Below are positions 1 through 9,321 of a DNA stretch of 64,000 nucleotides, in pieces (the stretch's first letter is position 1; each line of letters opens with the position of its first letter). The position numbers and the translations under genes are program-made. This DNA is from Bradyrhizobium diazoefficiens. Its GTDB lineage: Bacteria; Pseudomonadota; Alphaproteobacteria; Rhizobiales; Xanthobacteraceae. The notes beneath the pieces were generated by a model that saw only the letters and a list, made by a program, of their open reading frames with translations, was not told the DNA's origin and ran no database searches. Location of the stretch: the NCBI RefSeq assembly GCF_016599855.1, contig NZ_CP067041.1:1240001-1304000 (forward strand), written 5' to 3'.

Positions 1-334
1 GCAGGAGATCTGGCATCGCGATCTCGACGGTGATACGTCTCGGAATGCCGCGGCAAAGAGTGCGACTGGCTGTCGCTTTCGTCTTTGAGCAAAAGCAGGA
101 GCCGGGCGGCCCTCCGTCGGGGGATACGTTCGCATTTCAGCCCCTAGGGACGCTCACATGGAATCTTCTTCCCGCCAGTTAGCTTGAGCACATATATTTG
201 CCGGCTGCGTTCGTCGCGGAAACCGCGTGCCTCGTGTGAAGCTTGGCTTGATGCACGGGTAAATTGACCTTCGGCCCGCCAACTGCGGCGGGTGACAACG
301 CGAATGCATGTCTCTTCGTCGCAAGCGTTTACGC

Positions 335-1036
335 CTACGGCGTCGAGATCAATCCACGAGCTGTTGCAACTATCCAGCGGTTGCCCCAACGCACGATAGA
401 ATCGATTCGGCCGATGCCGGGGACCACGTCCCCCCGTGCTGCCATTCGAATCCCATCGGGTCCTTCGAGCACCGCCGTTCCGCCGCGAACCTCAAGGACT
501 GCCCACCCCCCAATAGTCGTTGGTCTTGTCTCCGGGACCGACAGGAGCGGCCCCGGAGGCTCGAGCGAGCCGGTCACAGACGTATCCGCCTCGAAAACCG
601 AAGAAGTTGGGTTCAAAGCTTCCGGCGATTGCCCCCCACTCGACGCTTTGGCCAGAGGCTTCGGAGCAAGGCTCGCGCTGACTGTGGAGGGCTGACCTAA
701 ACCGGGCGGTGCTCGCGAGGTTGCTATCTTTCGGGCGCTTTCGGCCTTACCGCCTGACTTTGTGTCCGGCATGCGGCGCGAAGCCGGTTCTATCCGAGCA
801 TTTGGATTGAGAGCCGAGATGGTTGCAGGAGCATACCAGGCACCGGCCCATCCCAATCCAAAACCTGTAGCCAATGCGACCGCGACGAGCCAAATAGTGG
901 GTTTTGAATGACCGCTTGGCGCCAACAGCGCCAGGACCTCATCTCGGTTGGAGGGCGAGAAATCCGATCGGTCGAGCGTGACGGGCCACGGGACCGTCTC
1001 GATTATTTCCAAGGTATTGGCATGGTGCAATTGCAT
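335..1036 (-). CDS. Hypothetical single-pass membrane protein with periplasmic C-terminal domain
   Basis: The ATG at 1036 is preceded by an AAGGGA ribosome site and is preferred to an upstream TTG. About 233 residues. A short cytoplasmic N-terminus is followed by one hydrophobic segment (around residues 45-70, IWLVAVALATGFGLGWAGAW), a long Ala/Pro/Ser-rich linker, and a compact C-terminal domain of about 55 residues (GGWAVLEVRGGTAVLEGPDG...VVPGIGRIDSI). This layout recalls the small beta domains of GspC/PilP-like proteins, but that is only a resemblance. I do not recognise a function. It stands alone, divergent from the gene at 1328. Confidence 0.6.
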   Translation of the reverse strand: MQLHHANTLEIIETVPWPVTLDRSDFSPSNRDEVLALLAPSGHSKPTIWLVAVALATGFGLGWAGAWYAPATISALNPNARIEPASRRMPDTKSGGKAESARKIATSRAPPGLGQPSTVSASLAPKPLAKASSGGQSPEALNPTSSVFEADTSVTGSLEPPGPLLSVPETRPTTIGGWAVLEVRGGTAVLEGPDGIRMAARGDVVPGIGRIDSIVRWGNRWIVATARGLISTP

Positions 1037-1327
1037 GCTCGGGTCCCTTGTGGTCCCCAATGATCATGCCGGGAACTAAACCAACCCTTAACGACCGATG
1101 CATCTCGGCATGAATAAGACAGCGGTTGATCACGCAGGCCGGGACCTCGACCACATGATCATGGGTTGTGTTTTGCAACCTTGAGCGGCTGGACCGGCGT
1201 TGTATTCGGACCCGTGGCTCACGTCCGGAGCACAATGAATCCATGGCGCCGCCAGATTTGAGCCGCATGGCTGCCTATGTCGGTACGAAGGGTCATGCCG
1301 GGCGGGGCGCAACACCGGGAGTTTTCG

Positions 1328-2059
1328 ATGTCCGGTTATTTGCGAATGTGCTTCGTCAGTTTGGTTCTTGTTGAAACTCTTTCGACAGGCCCTGCGTCTT
1401 CCAATCCTCTTGCTGATATCTTCAATACTGCTGCACCCCAGCCTACGGTGACCTCTCCGCCGCAAGCGGAATGCTTGGGACGCCCCGGCAACTCGACCCC
1501 CGATAGCCTGCATTGGGTCTACCGAATGGACGGGCACCACAAATGCTGGTTCCTGACCGAGGGTGCGGCGAAGGTAAAGAAGACCGTTCGTCGGCGCGTG
1601 GCGAAAGCTAACACCGCCAGTTTGGACGAGAACGGAGCCGCGCGGCCCAGGCAGAGCGGGGTCGTTGATGCGCGCGCGGAGTTGCTGCGCTCTGCACCGG
1701 CCGAGCCGTCTCAGCCGCCTCACCCCGAAGTCAAGGTAGCTGATGCTGCCTCCGATCTCGATACGGGCACCACTCTGATGTCGGCGCCCCCCATCGCTGA
1801 GCACGGCCGGCCCACGCACTCCGTGCCGAACCAAGTCGATGTTGAGCAACCTCTCGCGGCCGCGCCGGCCAACGATGTGGTGACTTCGCCCGAACCTCCG
1901 ACTATCCCGATCGGCGTGCTTGTGCTCACTGCAGAGGCTCGTAACGAGGCGCCGAGCCAGACGGCAACTTGGCTTGGCGTACTACTGATGATGCTGGGGA
2001 TGCTCTCCATCTTAAGCTCGAGCCGCTCGCTTCGGCACGCGGTGAGACTGCGCCACTGA
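1328..2059 (+). CDS. Hypothetical secreted or membrane-anchored protein
   Basis: The start is taken at the second methionine (MSGYLRMCFVSLVLVETLSTG), which gives a normal signal peptide; a longer version begins at 1277. The mature part holds a small Cys-containing N-terminal motif (ECLGRPGNSTPDSLHWVYRMDGH around a tryptophan-rich core), then a long Pro/Ala/Glu-rich disordered stretch, and a hydrophobic segment close to the C-terminus (TWLGVLLMMLGMLSILSS). It is probably exported and held by that C-terminal anchor. No function recognised. Confidence 0.55.
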   Translation: MSGYLRMCFVSLVLVETLSTGPASSNPLADIFNTAAPQPTVTSPPQAECLGRPGNSTPDSLHWVYRMDGHHKCWFLTEGAAKVKKTVRRRVAKANTASLDENGAARPRQSGVVDARAELLRSAPAEPSQPPHPEVKVADAASDLDTGTTLMSAPPIAEHGRPTHSVPNQVDVEQPLAAAPANDVVTSPEPPTIPIGVLVLTAEARNEAPSQTATWLGVLLMMLGMLSILSSSRSLRHAVRLRH

Positions 2060-2232
2060 AGCGCACTAGCCAGGCTACCTGACGCGTCGTCGCGCGGTCG
2101 ATGAGGTCTAGCGCGTTGGTATAGCCGAATTGCCACACGTACAAAGGTTCCGCACCCATTCATTGAAGTTTGGCGCGGCCTGAGACGGACATTCGAGTAC
2201 GGTGACGGTCCCCCTGTGGGAGGGACTGCATC

Positions 2233-2442
2233 ATGCGCTACAAGGTGTTCGTGGTGGACAGCAGCCGGCGCGTGATTTGTGTCGCAAAGCTCGACTGCAT
2301 GGACGAGCAGGCGGCGAGACGTCGAGCCGAACAAATGTATGGCGAGCACGACGTTGAGCTTTGGGAAGGTGATCGCCTCGTTGTTGTATTTCGAAGTGCA
2401 ACGTCGACCGAACAATCGAGGCGACCGCTCCGTCCCACATAG
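2233..2442 (+). CDS. Small hypothetical protein (69 aa)
   Basis: ATG preceded by a GGGAGGG purine run. Begins MRYKVFVVDSSRRVI and reads as a small alpha/beta fold: an N-terminal beta hairpin, an Arg/Glu-rich helix (EQAARRRAEQMYGE) and a final strand (DRLVVVFRS). Several other ORFs overlap it on both strands; this one is chosen for its ribosome site and balanced composition. Function unknown. The 350 bases that follow (2443-2801) show no convincing gene. Confidence 0.5.
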   Translation: MRYKVFVVDSSRRVICVAKLDCMDEQAARRRAEQMYGEHDVELWEGDRLVVVFRSATSTEQSRRPLRPT

Positions 2443-2801
2443 ACGGCCGGTCTTACCGCCGGGTTAGTTCGGTTAGCCATGCCGGCGTAACAGGTTGCCG
2501 ACACGTCGCATCGAAGCTCAACGAACTAGAGACGCAGCCGCCAGATGCTCCCAGTACTGTGCCTCTGCGAGCAGTCTCGAATGCTGCTTACCAGGGTCCT
2601 GTTCGTTTAAGCGCATCTTCCCACCATGGCGCGCGTGTCCAGGAGCGCGCGGAAGGCAACGCATTCATACGAAGCTCGGAAGCAAGCGTCCCAATGCCGG
2701 AATCCGAACACCGACCGAACGCGAGCACTCTTCCAATTGGTGGAGAACCGAACCATATTGGCAATCAGCCCGGCGCAAAAGCCGAGCTTGCTTCGTCGCG
2801 C

Positions 2802-3107
2802 TCAGTGCTGCTTCCCGTTCAATTCTCTCAGTAAGGCATGTAGGAAGTCGCTGGCATGATCGTATTCGACGCGGCCATCGGCAACCGCGCGGGCGCGCGG
2901 ACATAGGACATTGCCAACAGTCTCGGGATCGAGTGTGTTGACGCGCTCAGACCACAGCTCGAGTAGACCGTCAGGTATGTCGTCGCTGGATCTGAACAGC
3001 TTCGTGAGGCAATGCTCGCCATCGTGCTTCTGATCGTGGTGCGCTTTGGCAGCATAAAAGGCGAACAGACCGCGGAATGCTTCGCGGGAAACAGCGATCC
3101 TGACCAT
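2802..3107 (-). CDS. Hypothetical protein (101 aa)
   Basis: The ATG at 3107 has a strong GGGGGGA ribosome site five bases upstream, so it is preferred to the start twelve bases earlier. The product is soluble, with charged and aromatic helices (REAFRGLFAFYAAKAHHDQKHDGEHCLTKLF) and no signal peptide or membrane segment. No family recognised. Confidence 0.5.
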   Translation of the reverse strand: MVRIAVSREAFRGLFAFYAAKAHHDQKHDGEHCLTKLFRSSDDIPDGLLELWSERVNTLDPETVGNVLCPRARAVADGRVEYDHASDFLHALLRELNGKQH

Positions 3108-3325
3108 TATTCCCCCCAAATCACTGAAGTGTCACTACATTCTAGCAATCTAAAAAAGTAACCGAAAATAACACAAGGCCGGATCGGGAAAAATAGGAAA
3201 GTGTGTCAGCAAAGTTGCCGCAGGGTTGGTGGCCCGCCCGTTGCGTAGATGGAAAATCGGAGTTCGCGGGCCACTTCCCTTTTCGTTGCTTGACTTCTCT
3301 TGGGCTGGGACGCGCTTGTCCCAAG

Positions 3326-3580
3326 ATGGCAGTGTTCTACTTAACTCGGAAGCTGTGCCCGAGGTGCGGCAAGCCGATGACGGCCGTCCCCGACGATATA
3401 GCGCAGGGCAAGCAGCGCTACGTCTGCACAGTTTGCGACAGCGACCCGCTGCACGATCCGCGGTGCGCAAGCGGGGGCGAAAGTCCGCTGAAGCCGCTCG
3501 CGAGGCAGCGCACGATGTGGGCTCAAGGGAGCCGCGGAGTCAGAGCCAAGGCCGATGCGCCCTCAGGCGTGATCTCGTAG
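3326..3580 (+). CDS. Small zinc-ribbon protein
   Basis: Begins MAVFYLTRKLCPRCGKPM and continues to CTVCDSDPL, giving a CxxC...CxxC pair (Cys11/Cys14 and two cysteines about 23 residues later) typical of a zinc ribbon. The remainder is short and basic. The 3' end overlaps the convergent gene at 3523 by 58 bases. Probably a nucleic-acid- or protein-binding accessory protein; no specific role can be assigned. Confidence 0.5.
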   Translation: MAVFYLTRKLCPRCGKPMTAVPDDIAQGKQRYVCTVCDSDPLHDPRCASGGESPLKPLARQRTMWAQGSRGVRAKADAPSGVIS

Positions 3581-3759
3581 CGGTCGGCCTCCCGTTTCAT
3601 CCAACCTGCGCGCACCATCTCTTCCGCCATCTCGACGCGGCACAAAGGCTTGTTGCCGCCTGGGTGAAACAGCCTGCCGTCACGCGCCTGCAGGTGTCCA
3701 TACAGGCGGGCCTGGCGCAGGACCCGGCGCATTGCCGGAGATGGAACGTCCATGGCCAT
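3523..3759 (-). CDS. Small winged-helix-like hypothetical protein
   Basis: The start at 3759 follows AAGGAG at a spacing of four bases; a second ATG at 3753 is also possible at a spacing of ten. The longer reading extending to 4041 crosses the gene at 3880 and lacks a ribosome site, so it is rejected. The product (MAMDVPSPAMRRVLRQARLYG...) has helices followed by VEMAEEMVRAGWMKREADRYEITPEGASAL, which resembles the recognition helix and wing of a wHTH fold ending in a typical ITPEG turn. Confidence 0.5.
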   Translation of the reverse strand: MAMDVPSPAMRRVLRQARLYGHLQARDGRLFHPGGNKPLCRVEMAEEMVRAGWMKREADRYEITPEGASALALTPRLP

Positions 3760-3879
3760 CAAGCTCCTTCGGCACTGGACGTTCCTTAGCCTGGGCAAGC
3801 CTGAGCGGGTCGATTCCCCGGAACGACAGGCGGTCCGGAGACTTGATCCATCGGACCATTTCCTGTGAGGAGAGCGACT

Positions 3880-4101
3880 ATGAAAGCAATTCTGGCCGCC
3901 ACGTGCCTTCTCGCACTCGCGTCGATTTCGCCGGCGGAAGCCAAGGGCTGCTTGAAGGGCGCCGTCGTCGGCGGCGTCGCCGGCCACATGGCAGGACACG
4001 GCAAGCTCGGCGCTGCGGCCGGCTGCGTCATCGGCCATCACCAGGCCAGCAAGCAGAACCCCAACAACTCGAACGCCCAGGCGCCGGCGCCTCAGAAGTA
4101 G
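3880..4101 (+). CDS. Small secreted glycine-zipper-type protein
   Basis: GAGGAG precedes the ATG at 3880. A clear signal peptide (MKAILAATCLLALASISPAEA) is followed by KGCLKGAVVGGVAGHMAGHGKLGAAAGCVIGHHQ, a glycine-rich hydrophobic repeat flanked by two cysteines as in 17-kDa-antigen or glycine-zipper envelope proteins. The C-terminus is short and Gln/Asn/Pro-rich. Likely periplasmic or outer-membrane associated; small proteins of this type are common in Bradyrhizobium. Confidence 0.7.
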   Translation: MKAILAATCLLALASISPAEAKGCLKGAVVGGVAGHMAGHGKLGAAAGCVIGHHQASKQNPNNSNAQAPAPQK

Positions 4102-4124
4102 CGCCGAAACGGATAGCGGCCGCC

Positions 4125-4370
4125 ATGAAGATCAGGGCGCATTCCGAGAGCCACATCGTCGAGCTCGACGATGGCTCGCGCTGGCAGATCTTTCCCGGCG
4201 ACCCCGATTTGACGCTGAACTGGAAGCCCGAGACCGAAATCAGCGTCGCGCCGGCAGAAGACAATCTCGGCTCGCATGTGCTGGTCGGCGCCGGCGCCAA
4301 GGTGCGGGTCATCCCGGAAGGCGAAAGCTGGCCCGTGCGGGAGGTCAAGAACGCGTTGAAGGATGGCTGA
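4125..4370 (+). CDS. Hypothetical small beta-rich protein (81 aa)
   Basis: Lies 23 bases after the preceding secreted protein and begins MKIRAHSESHIVELDDGSRW. The product is a small all-beta protein (WQIFPGDPDLTLNW, SHVLVGAGAKVRVIPEG), possibly an SH3-like or small barrel fold. The next reading begins at 4363 overlapping its stop. No function assigned. Confidence 0.5.
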   Translation: MKIRAHSESHIVELDDGSRWQIFPGDPDLTLNWKPETEISVAPAEDNLGSHVLVGAGAKVRVIPEGESWPVREVKNALKDG

Positions 4371-4464
4371 AGGCCCGCGGGAGTCCGCTCCAAGCGACTT
4401 GCGGCCGCTCCTGCCGGAACGCATGCGATATCGCCTTCGTCACCTCAACATCAAGGACGTCGAA

Positions 4465-4665
4465 ATGGCCATAGAAGATCGCGAGACCTTCAATCTCATC
4501 GGAAGCGACATGGTCGAAGGCAGGAACGAGTACGGGCCCGACGGGCAGAAGTCGGTTACATCGAGCGTGTCATGATCAACAAGGTCAGCGGCAAGGTATC
4601 CTACGCAGTGCTCAACTTCGGCGGCCTGTTTGGCATCGGCGACGATCACTACCCGCCGCCTGAAG
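4465..4665 (+). pseudogene. PRC-barrel domain protein, frameshifted and truncated
   Basis: The first 29 codons read MAIEDRETFNLIGSDMVEGRNEYGPDGQK and the next frame continues with VGYIERVMINKVSGKVSYAVLNFGGLFGIGDDHYP. Together these are the classic start of a PRC-barrel protein (ligand- or RNA-binding beta barrel). Loss of one G after the AAG near 4550 explains the frame change, since AAG-GTC-GGT would restore K-V-G. After the HYP motif the usual PLPW continuation is missing and the text becomes unrelated, so the 3' part is also lost. The 590 bases that follow (4666-5254) contain no gene I can support. Confidence 0.65.
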
Positions 4666-5254
4666 ATGGGTCGCCATGCTGCTCAACTCTGGCAGCGTCA
4701 TGGACTCTTTGGGTGCTCTTCGTGAGAGATCCGATTTGACCTCGCTCATCCATATCGCGCGCGTGCTAGTTCCAGGAACGAGAATGACAAGGTGCTTGGC
4801 TCAACAGTTATGGATGCACAACCAATCTTTGAAGTCAAAAGCACGCGGACTCCTTACGCAGCGTAAATTTACGCGCCAAATCGAGCATTGACGACGCACG
4901 GGCAGCGGAGATGACGCACGAAAGCGCTCATCCGGAAGTTGCTCAACTGAAACAATATCTCGGCGGAGAAGGTGAAAGAGCGAAACGTGCACCAAGCATC
5001 GCAGCAGCTCAAATCGAACGCTGAAAAGGATTGGCGTGACTTCCGTTATGGGTCAGTCGCATCATTGAATGCCAGTTTCGGCGAGGTCCGGTCCAGACAC
5101 GGCATTGGACATTGAAGCACTCGCTCCGGATCGACGCGATGGGCCATATCCGGATCCATGCGCATCCTATTCTGAAGGATGGAAATTTACTGGCTTTCCG
5201 CTATTTTGTGTTGAACCGCAGTTCTGTAGCGGCGATCTCGAAACGGTGTTTGCC

Positions 5255-6001
5255 ATGACCTCCAGGTCCTCGATCAGGCGGCTCGGCGCGCCGCTCGTCG
5301 CTTTTCTTCTGACAATCTGGCCGTTGGTTGCGCCGGTAGATGCCGTTGAGGACGCTGGAAAGATTGGCGTGGTGTCGTTTGGCCTGTACGGGGATCAAGG
5401 CGTGTTTAGATCCGAGGCGACCGGCGCGGCTCAGGTCGTGGCCGGCCGTTTCGAGACTGGCCCGATCAACGTGGAGTACAATTCCAAGAATGGCGGAAGT
5501 GCAACGATCGAAGCTCTGACCAAGTCGTTGCAGACGGCAGCCAACCGCTTGGATGCCGAGAAAGATGTTCTCTTTTTGATTCTCACCTCACATGGCTCTC
5601 CTGATGGCCTTGCGATCAAGGCGGGGCGGCTCACAGAAACGCTCACGCCATCTCGTCTCCGCGACATGCTGGCGAAGACAGGTGTGCGACACAAGGTGGT
5701 GGTCATCTCGGCTTGTTATTCTGGAGTTTTTATCCCGCGTCTGGCGAATCCCGATGTGCTGGTCATCACCGCGGCCGATGCCAAACATCCGTCGTTCGGC
5801 TGCCAGGACAAGGCCAAGTGGACTTATTTTGGCGACGCATTTTTCAATGTCGCGCTCCGGAATGCCACTAGCCTGAAGGAGGCGTTTCTCGATGCGCGCT
5901 CACTCGTCCGGAAGCGAGAATTGCGGGAACATTTCGAGCCGTCGAATCCGCTCATGGCGGGCGGCGCAAACGTGCTGCCGTTGCTTGTCGGACGCCCTTG
6001 A
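5255..6001 (+). CDS. C13 (legumain/caspase-like) family peptidase, secreted
   Basis: The start at 5255 yields a signal peptide (MTSRSSIRRLGAPLVAFLLTIWPLVAPVDA); upstream codons in frame lack a sensible start. The mature domain has the clan CD signature: a hydrophobic strand then the catalytic histidine in LTSHGSPDG (His113) and the catalytic cysteine in VVISACYSGVFI (Cys154). Between the N-terminal strands and these motifs is a long helix (TIEALTKSLQTAANRLDAEKD). C13 peptidases of this bacterial type are periplasmic or membrane attached; the substrate is unknown. Length (about 248 aa) fits a stand-alone domain. Confidence 0.7.
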   Translation: MTSRSSIRRLGAPLVAFLLTIWPLVAPVDAVEDAGKIGVVSFGLYGDQGVFRSEATGAAQVVAGRFETGPINVEYNSKNGGSATIEALTKSLQTAANRLDAEKDVLFLILTSHGSPDGLAIKAGRLTETLTPSRLRDMLAKTGVRHKVVVISACYSGVFIPRLANPDVLVITAADAKHPSFGCQDKAKWTYFGDAFFNVALRNATSLKEAFLDARSLVRKRELREHFEPSNPLMAGGANVLPLLVGRP

Positions 6002-6154
6002 ACTACCGGCTGCGAGCGCAGAGGCTAGTGCTCGCGGACGCATCGCCGTTCCGGTCTCCTCCGATAAGCAGACCGTTTGGCGGTCCGCTTAGGCTTCGCA
6101 TTCGGGCCATGAGCCGACATCGCTCCAATCAAGCGGCGATACTTCTCAGGCTCC

Positions 6155-6577
6155 TTAGCGGCCGTAGGGGAAGCAGCGGTTGCGATCGAGTGTGAGACTG
6201 AAATGCGCTCCCAGTGCAGCGATGGCCGCGTCCTGCTGAGGATAAGGATCGGCATTGGATGCGGCAACGATGATGATCCGGAACCCGGCGCGGTCCTTGC
6301 CACCCGGTGGCAGCATCGCTGTAGTCAGTGCATTGCCCTCCCTGTCGCGCAGCGTGAGGAAAAGCGGCATCTCTCGCCGTACATGGGCCTCGAGGCCGAT
6401 GTCGCGCTCGATCGCGTTGGGCCGCTCCGGACGCCAGGACTGGACCGCCTTCTCCCGCTCGCGGCGGAAATATTTCTCAACTGTGTGGCCCATCAGGCGC
6501 GACTCATGCATCGCTTCACCTTCCGTCTCGATACGGAACCACGTCTTGCCCTTCGGCGCGTCGCAAACATACTGCAT
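6155..6577 (-). CDS. Hypothetical protein (140 aa)
   Basis: Starts MQYVCDAPKGKTWFRIETEGEAMHES and continues as a soluble alpha/beta protein with a basic middle (EKYFRREREKAVQSW) and a C-terminal region ADPYPQQDAAIAALGAHFSLTLDRNRCFPYGR. It has no membrane segment. The reading is long, well balanced and has a good start, which supports coding; the family is not recognised. Confidence 0.6.
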   Translation of the reverse strand: MQYVCDAPKGKTWFRIETEGEAMHESRLMGHTVEKYFRREREKAVQSWRPERPNAIERDIGLEAHVRREMPLFLTLRDREGNALTTAMLPPGGKDRAGFRIIIVAASNADPYPQQDAAIAALGAHFSLTLDRNRCFPYGR

Positions 6578-6873
6578 TTCGCCCGTCCTGCGATCGACGC
6601 AATTCTAGGGCGGCGGGCCTGCAAAGCCAATATGAGACTCGCTCCCGTGTATAGGCGGACCCCAAGTTGGGGTGTACCAAGCTGTACCAATCTTGGTTTG
6701 GGCACCTAATCATCGGTTTGGTTCAAGTTTAGCCTGCGCAGGATACGGCGTTTGAGAAGCAACCAAAATTGTTCTTGATACGAGGGGCTAAGAGTTCTTG
6801 ATTGGACGTTGAAGTTCTAGTGAGCCCAACAATACTAGGTCGACCGGAATAATCCTCTTCAAGGAGCGTCCCG

Positions 6874-7083
6874 ATGCCTGACGTAAGGGAAAAGCAACGC
6901 GAAACCCGCCGGAAGATCATTCGCCAATAGGCGAAGCTTCCGAAGGATAAACGGGAGTCTATAGAGGGGATTTCTGAATTCGCCAGAACCGCCGCTCAGC
7001 AGAACGAGAACGCATTCGTCCGCAGTCGTCGCGATCCGTATCGGAAGATCATGGGATGGCTATTGCCGCGTGCTCATCTCTGA
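6874..7083 (+). pseudogene. Small conserved protein gene broken by in-frame TAG
   Basis: AAGGAG (6861-6866) stands seven bases before the ATG. The frame reads MPDVREKQRETRRKIIRQ, then TAG at 6928-6930, and resumes with AKLPKDKRESIEGISEF and finally DPYRKIMGWLLPRAHL before TGA. The Lys/Arg-rich start and the RYxKIMGWLLPR end resemble small rhizobial proteins of about 65-70 residues as I remember them. A TGG-to-TAG change (Trp) would explain the break. I infer a nonsense mutation; suppression is not excluded. The stretch from 7084 to 7643 shows no supported gene. Confidence 0.5.
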
Positions 7084-7643
7084 ACGACTGAGTCCTCTGC
7101 ACATCCTTCGAAGGCGACACCGGGTTCTTCAGCTTGACCCGATGTGGCGAACGGCCCGCGCGATTTAGGGAGCAAACCACGCACCTTGTCGCAAACCACG
7201 TTGAGCGGGATTTTATGGCGCCGATCAGGCGACGGCCGATTTCCATTTAGGGTAACCAGCGGCGATCACGCTCGGGCCGACCCATGTCCGGTTGATCCCA
7301 GAGAGTCGACCTACAGATCCCCTGTCGCTTTCGGCAACGGGCCAATAGCAGATGATTTTCGGGTAGGATGATCATTGATGATCAGTCCTGCAATGCAAAC
7401 GCTCGTGTAACGATGGGCAATCGACAACGGAACTCCACGAGCATCCGCGCCTTTGCTCACGAAGTTGGCGGAATTCGATAGGCTCTTCAACTCGGCCGAC
7501 CGCGAGAGGCCGTACAGGCCGCTCCCACCGTTCACCAACGTCCGCAACATGTTCTCGCCGCACTGGCACGCTGGTCGAGGCCAGAGAACCGATACCTCGC
7601 GCCGTTCACGGCATCCCTGAAGTAATTGCGCTAGGCGCGCCAA

Positions 7644-8102
7644 TTGGGCGATGGGTCGGGCTTGCATCAGTTCGCTCCAAATCCCGAATGCGGTGAACCA
7701 AAAAATCGCGGACGTTGCAGATTTACAACCCGCGTAGCCATTCGAGATACTAAGCTCATACTGAGCTCATCCATTGAGACGACCGAAACATATTTCGTCT
7801 ATTTCATACGAACAGCGGGACAAAAAGTGTTTGATGTCTATTGCAATGGCAAGCGCGAGCTGCTTGTTCTACGTAACGGCTCTGCAATACCCGGGGTTTG
7901 CTCTCGGAATAAATGGCGCAAGAGCAGAACAAGAGTTCTGAAAGTCAGCGACGAGATCAAGTCAGCCGTTCAGAGACAGGGCTATTACGTTCGCAGCTTG
8001 CGGGTTAGCAAGGAGCGGTTGATCTCGGTCGAGCAGGTCGGCGGCTTCTCCATGTGCATCTCTACAGCATCACCACAAGCCTCCGTCCTCTACTCGGCCT
8101 AA
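7644..8102 (+). CDS. Hypothetical protein, weak call
   Basis: A 152-codon frame whose second half ([34 protein letters not shown]...[37 protein letters not shown]) looks like a small folded protein. The first 30 codons are poor in coding character, so the true start may be downstream. Composition is less GC-rich than the surroundings, as expected of acquired DNA. No family recognised. Confidence 0.3.
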   Translation: MGDGSGLHQFAPNPECGEPKNRGRCRFTTRVAIRDTKLILSSSIETTETYFVYFIRTAGQKVFDVYCNGKRELLVLRNGSAIPGVCSRNKWRKSRTRVLKVSDEIKSAVQRQGYYVRSLRVSKERLISVEQVGGFSMCISTASPQASVLYSA

Positions 8103-8153
8103 CAGCGGGGCAGATAAGCCCGGCAGCTTGAAACGCGAACGGCTTTGGGAAGG

Positions 8154-8366
8154 TCAGGTCGTCGCCGCTCCATCCAACTGCGCCAGCCCAGCTTCGATCA
8201 CAATGATATCTTCCTCGATCTGCTGAATGGTTGTCCGGTAATCAAAACCAGTGCGTGCCTTTAGGTCTACGGCCAGCTTCCGGCGCTGCATGCGCAAATC
8301 GTCGAGAGCCCTCCTGTCATTCAGGCTAACGTAGCCGTCCACAATAAGCTCGATTGCGTTTGGCAT
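8154..8366 (-). CDS. Small helical hypothetical protein (70 aa)
   Basis: Reads MPNAIELIVDGYVSLNDRRALDDLRMQRRKLAVDLKARTGFDYRTTIQQIEEDIIVIEAGLAQL, an amphipathic two-helix protein. The pattern of a short strand, RALDDLRxxRRKLAxDLKA and QQIEEDIxVIxAGL is familiar from small conserved rhizobial proteins. It lies between other minus-strand small genes (8402, 8627). Function unknown. Confidence 0.6.
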   Translation of the reverse strand: MPNAIELIVDGYVSLNDRRALDDLRMQRRKLAVDLKARTGFDYRTTIQQIEEDIIVIEAGLAQLDGAATT

Positions 8367-8401
8367 TCCGGCGCCAGTCTTAAATCACTAACCCGCAACG
8401 C

Positions 8402-8599
8402 TTAGCCCGCGACACTCTTCACAATGGTATCTCTTCGGAGATTGTCTCCGGCAGTCGTCAAATGGAATCCGACGATCAGACCGAGCCGCCTTAACGTCAG
8501 GAGTGCAAGAGGGTCGCACAGTTCAATGGAAAGTCCGGCTCCCAATACCGCAATGGCGCGTCGTTCGTCGCTATCGAGATCAGCCCATGAGATGTCCAT
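8402..8599 (-). CDS. Small winged-helix-like hypothetical protein (65 aa)
   Basis: The start MDISWADLDSDERRAIAVLGAG at 8599 is preferred over a Met six codons upstream. The sequence ERRAIAVLGAGLSIELCDPLALLTLRRLGLIVGFHLTTAGDNLRR has the helix-helix-wing character (LTLRRLGLI...LTTAG) of a reduced MarR-like wHTH. Small proteins of this type are frequent in Bradyrhizobium; no function is known to me. Confidence 0.6.
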   Translation of the reverse strand: MDISWADLDSDERRAIAVLGAGLSIELCDPLALLTLRRLGLIVGFHLTTAGDNLRRDTIVKSVAG

Positions 8600-8626
8600 C
8601 ACGCGCCTCCGCGCCAAAAGAATTAT

Positions 8627-8761
8627 TTAAAACCCAAACGCGTGCCTGATTTGCCGCAGCATTTCCGTCGCCGCTTCGGTGTACCGACCGTTGGCTAGGT
8701 ATCGATCTAGCTGCGCTGTGCTAATCAGCGCCACAATTGCCACCGTGAAGCCCTTAAACAT
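8627..8761 (-). CDS. 44-residue membrane peptide
   Basis: AGGAGAGG stands directly upstream of the ATG at 8761. The product MFKGFTVAIVALISTAQLDRY followed by LANGRYTEAATEMLRQIRHAFGF has one N-terminal hydrophobic helix or signal-like segment and a short amphipathic C-terminal helix. Its strong ribosome site and typical composition support it despite its length. It resembles a very common short Bradyrhizobium protein. The bases between 8762 and 9321 hold no gene I can support. Confidence 0.55.
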   Translation of the reverse strand: MFKGFTVAIVALISTAQLDRYLANGRYTEAATEMLRQIRHAFGF

Positions 8762-9321
8762 TAGGCCTCTCCTGCGACATACCGCCAACCGGGCGTGTCG
8801 AATATAAACCGTTCTCAGAATGCGCTACGCACATGCCGACTGAATATGCAAATGGTGACAGTGAGTAGTAACCAGGTCCTTAACGGGCGCCATGAGCGCC
8901 ATAGAATGAGGCGCAGACGCTGCAACGGCCGTTGTCGCGCTGAAAGTGTGCACATTTCTCAGCCGTCCAGGACTACGCAATCAAAAGCCCGCGTGGCGCC
9001 CATCATCTGCGCAACGACATTCGCCCGTCTTCATCGCCTCAAAGACACTGGAGATATCAACATTGTGATGGTGTTAGCGAGACAGCTCGTCAGTTGATAT
9101 TTCGAGTGCGACCCGCATCCCTCCACTTTGAACTGGCGCTCGCTCAAAGAATGAAAACGAGCCTTGGCGTGAGGCTGTGGGCGCCGGAGCCGTCATTCCC
9201 ACGCCTCCGCTCCTGAAGGGTCGAAGACGAAAGCGCCCAGATCGACCATAGTCCTTCTGCCGAAAAAATTCCGGGAGATTCTGTCCCGGTGCTGGGTCTG
9301 ATTGGGTACACCTTGGGACGA

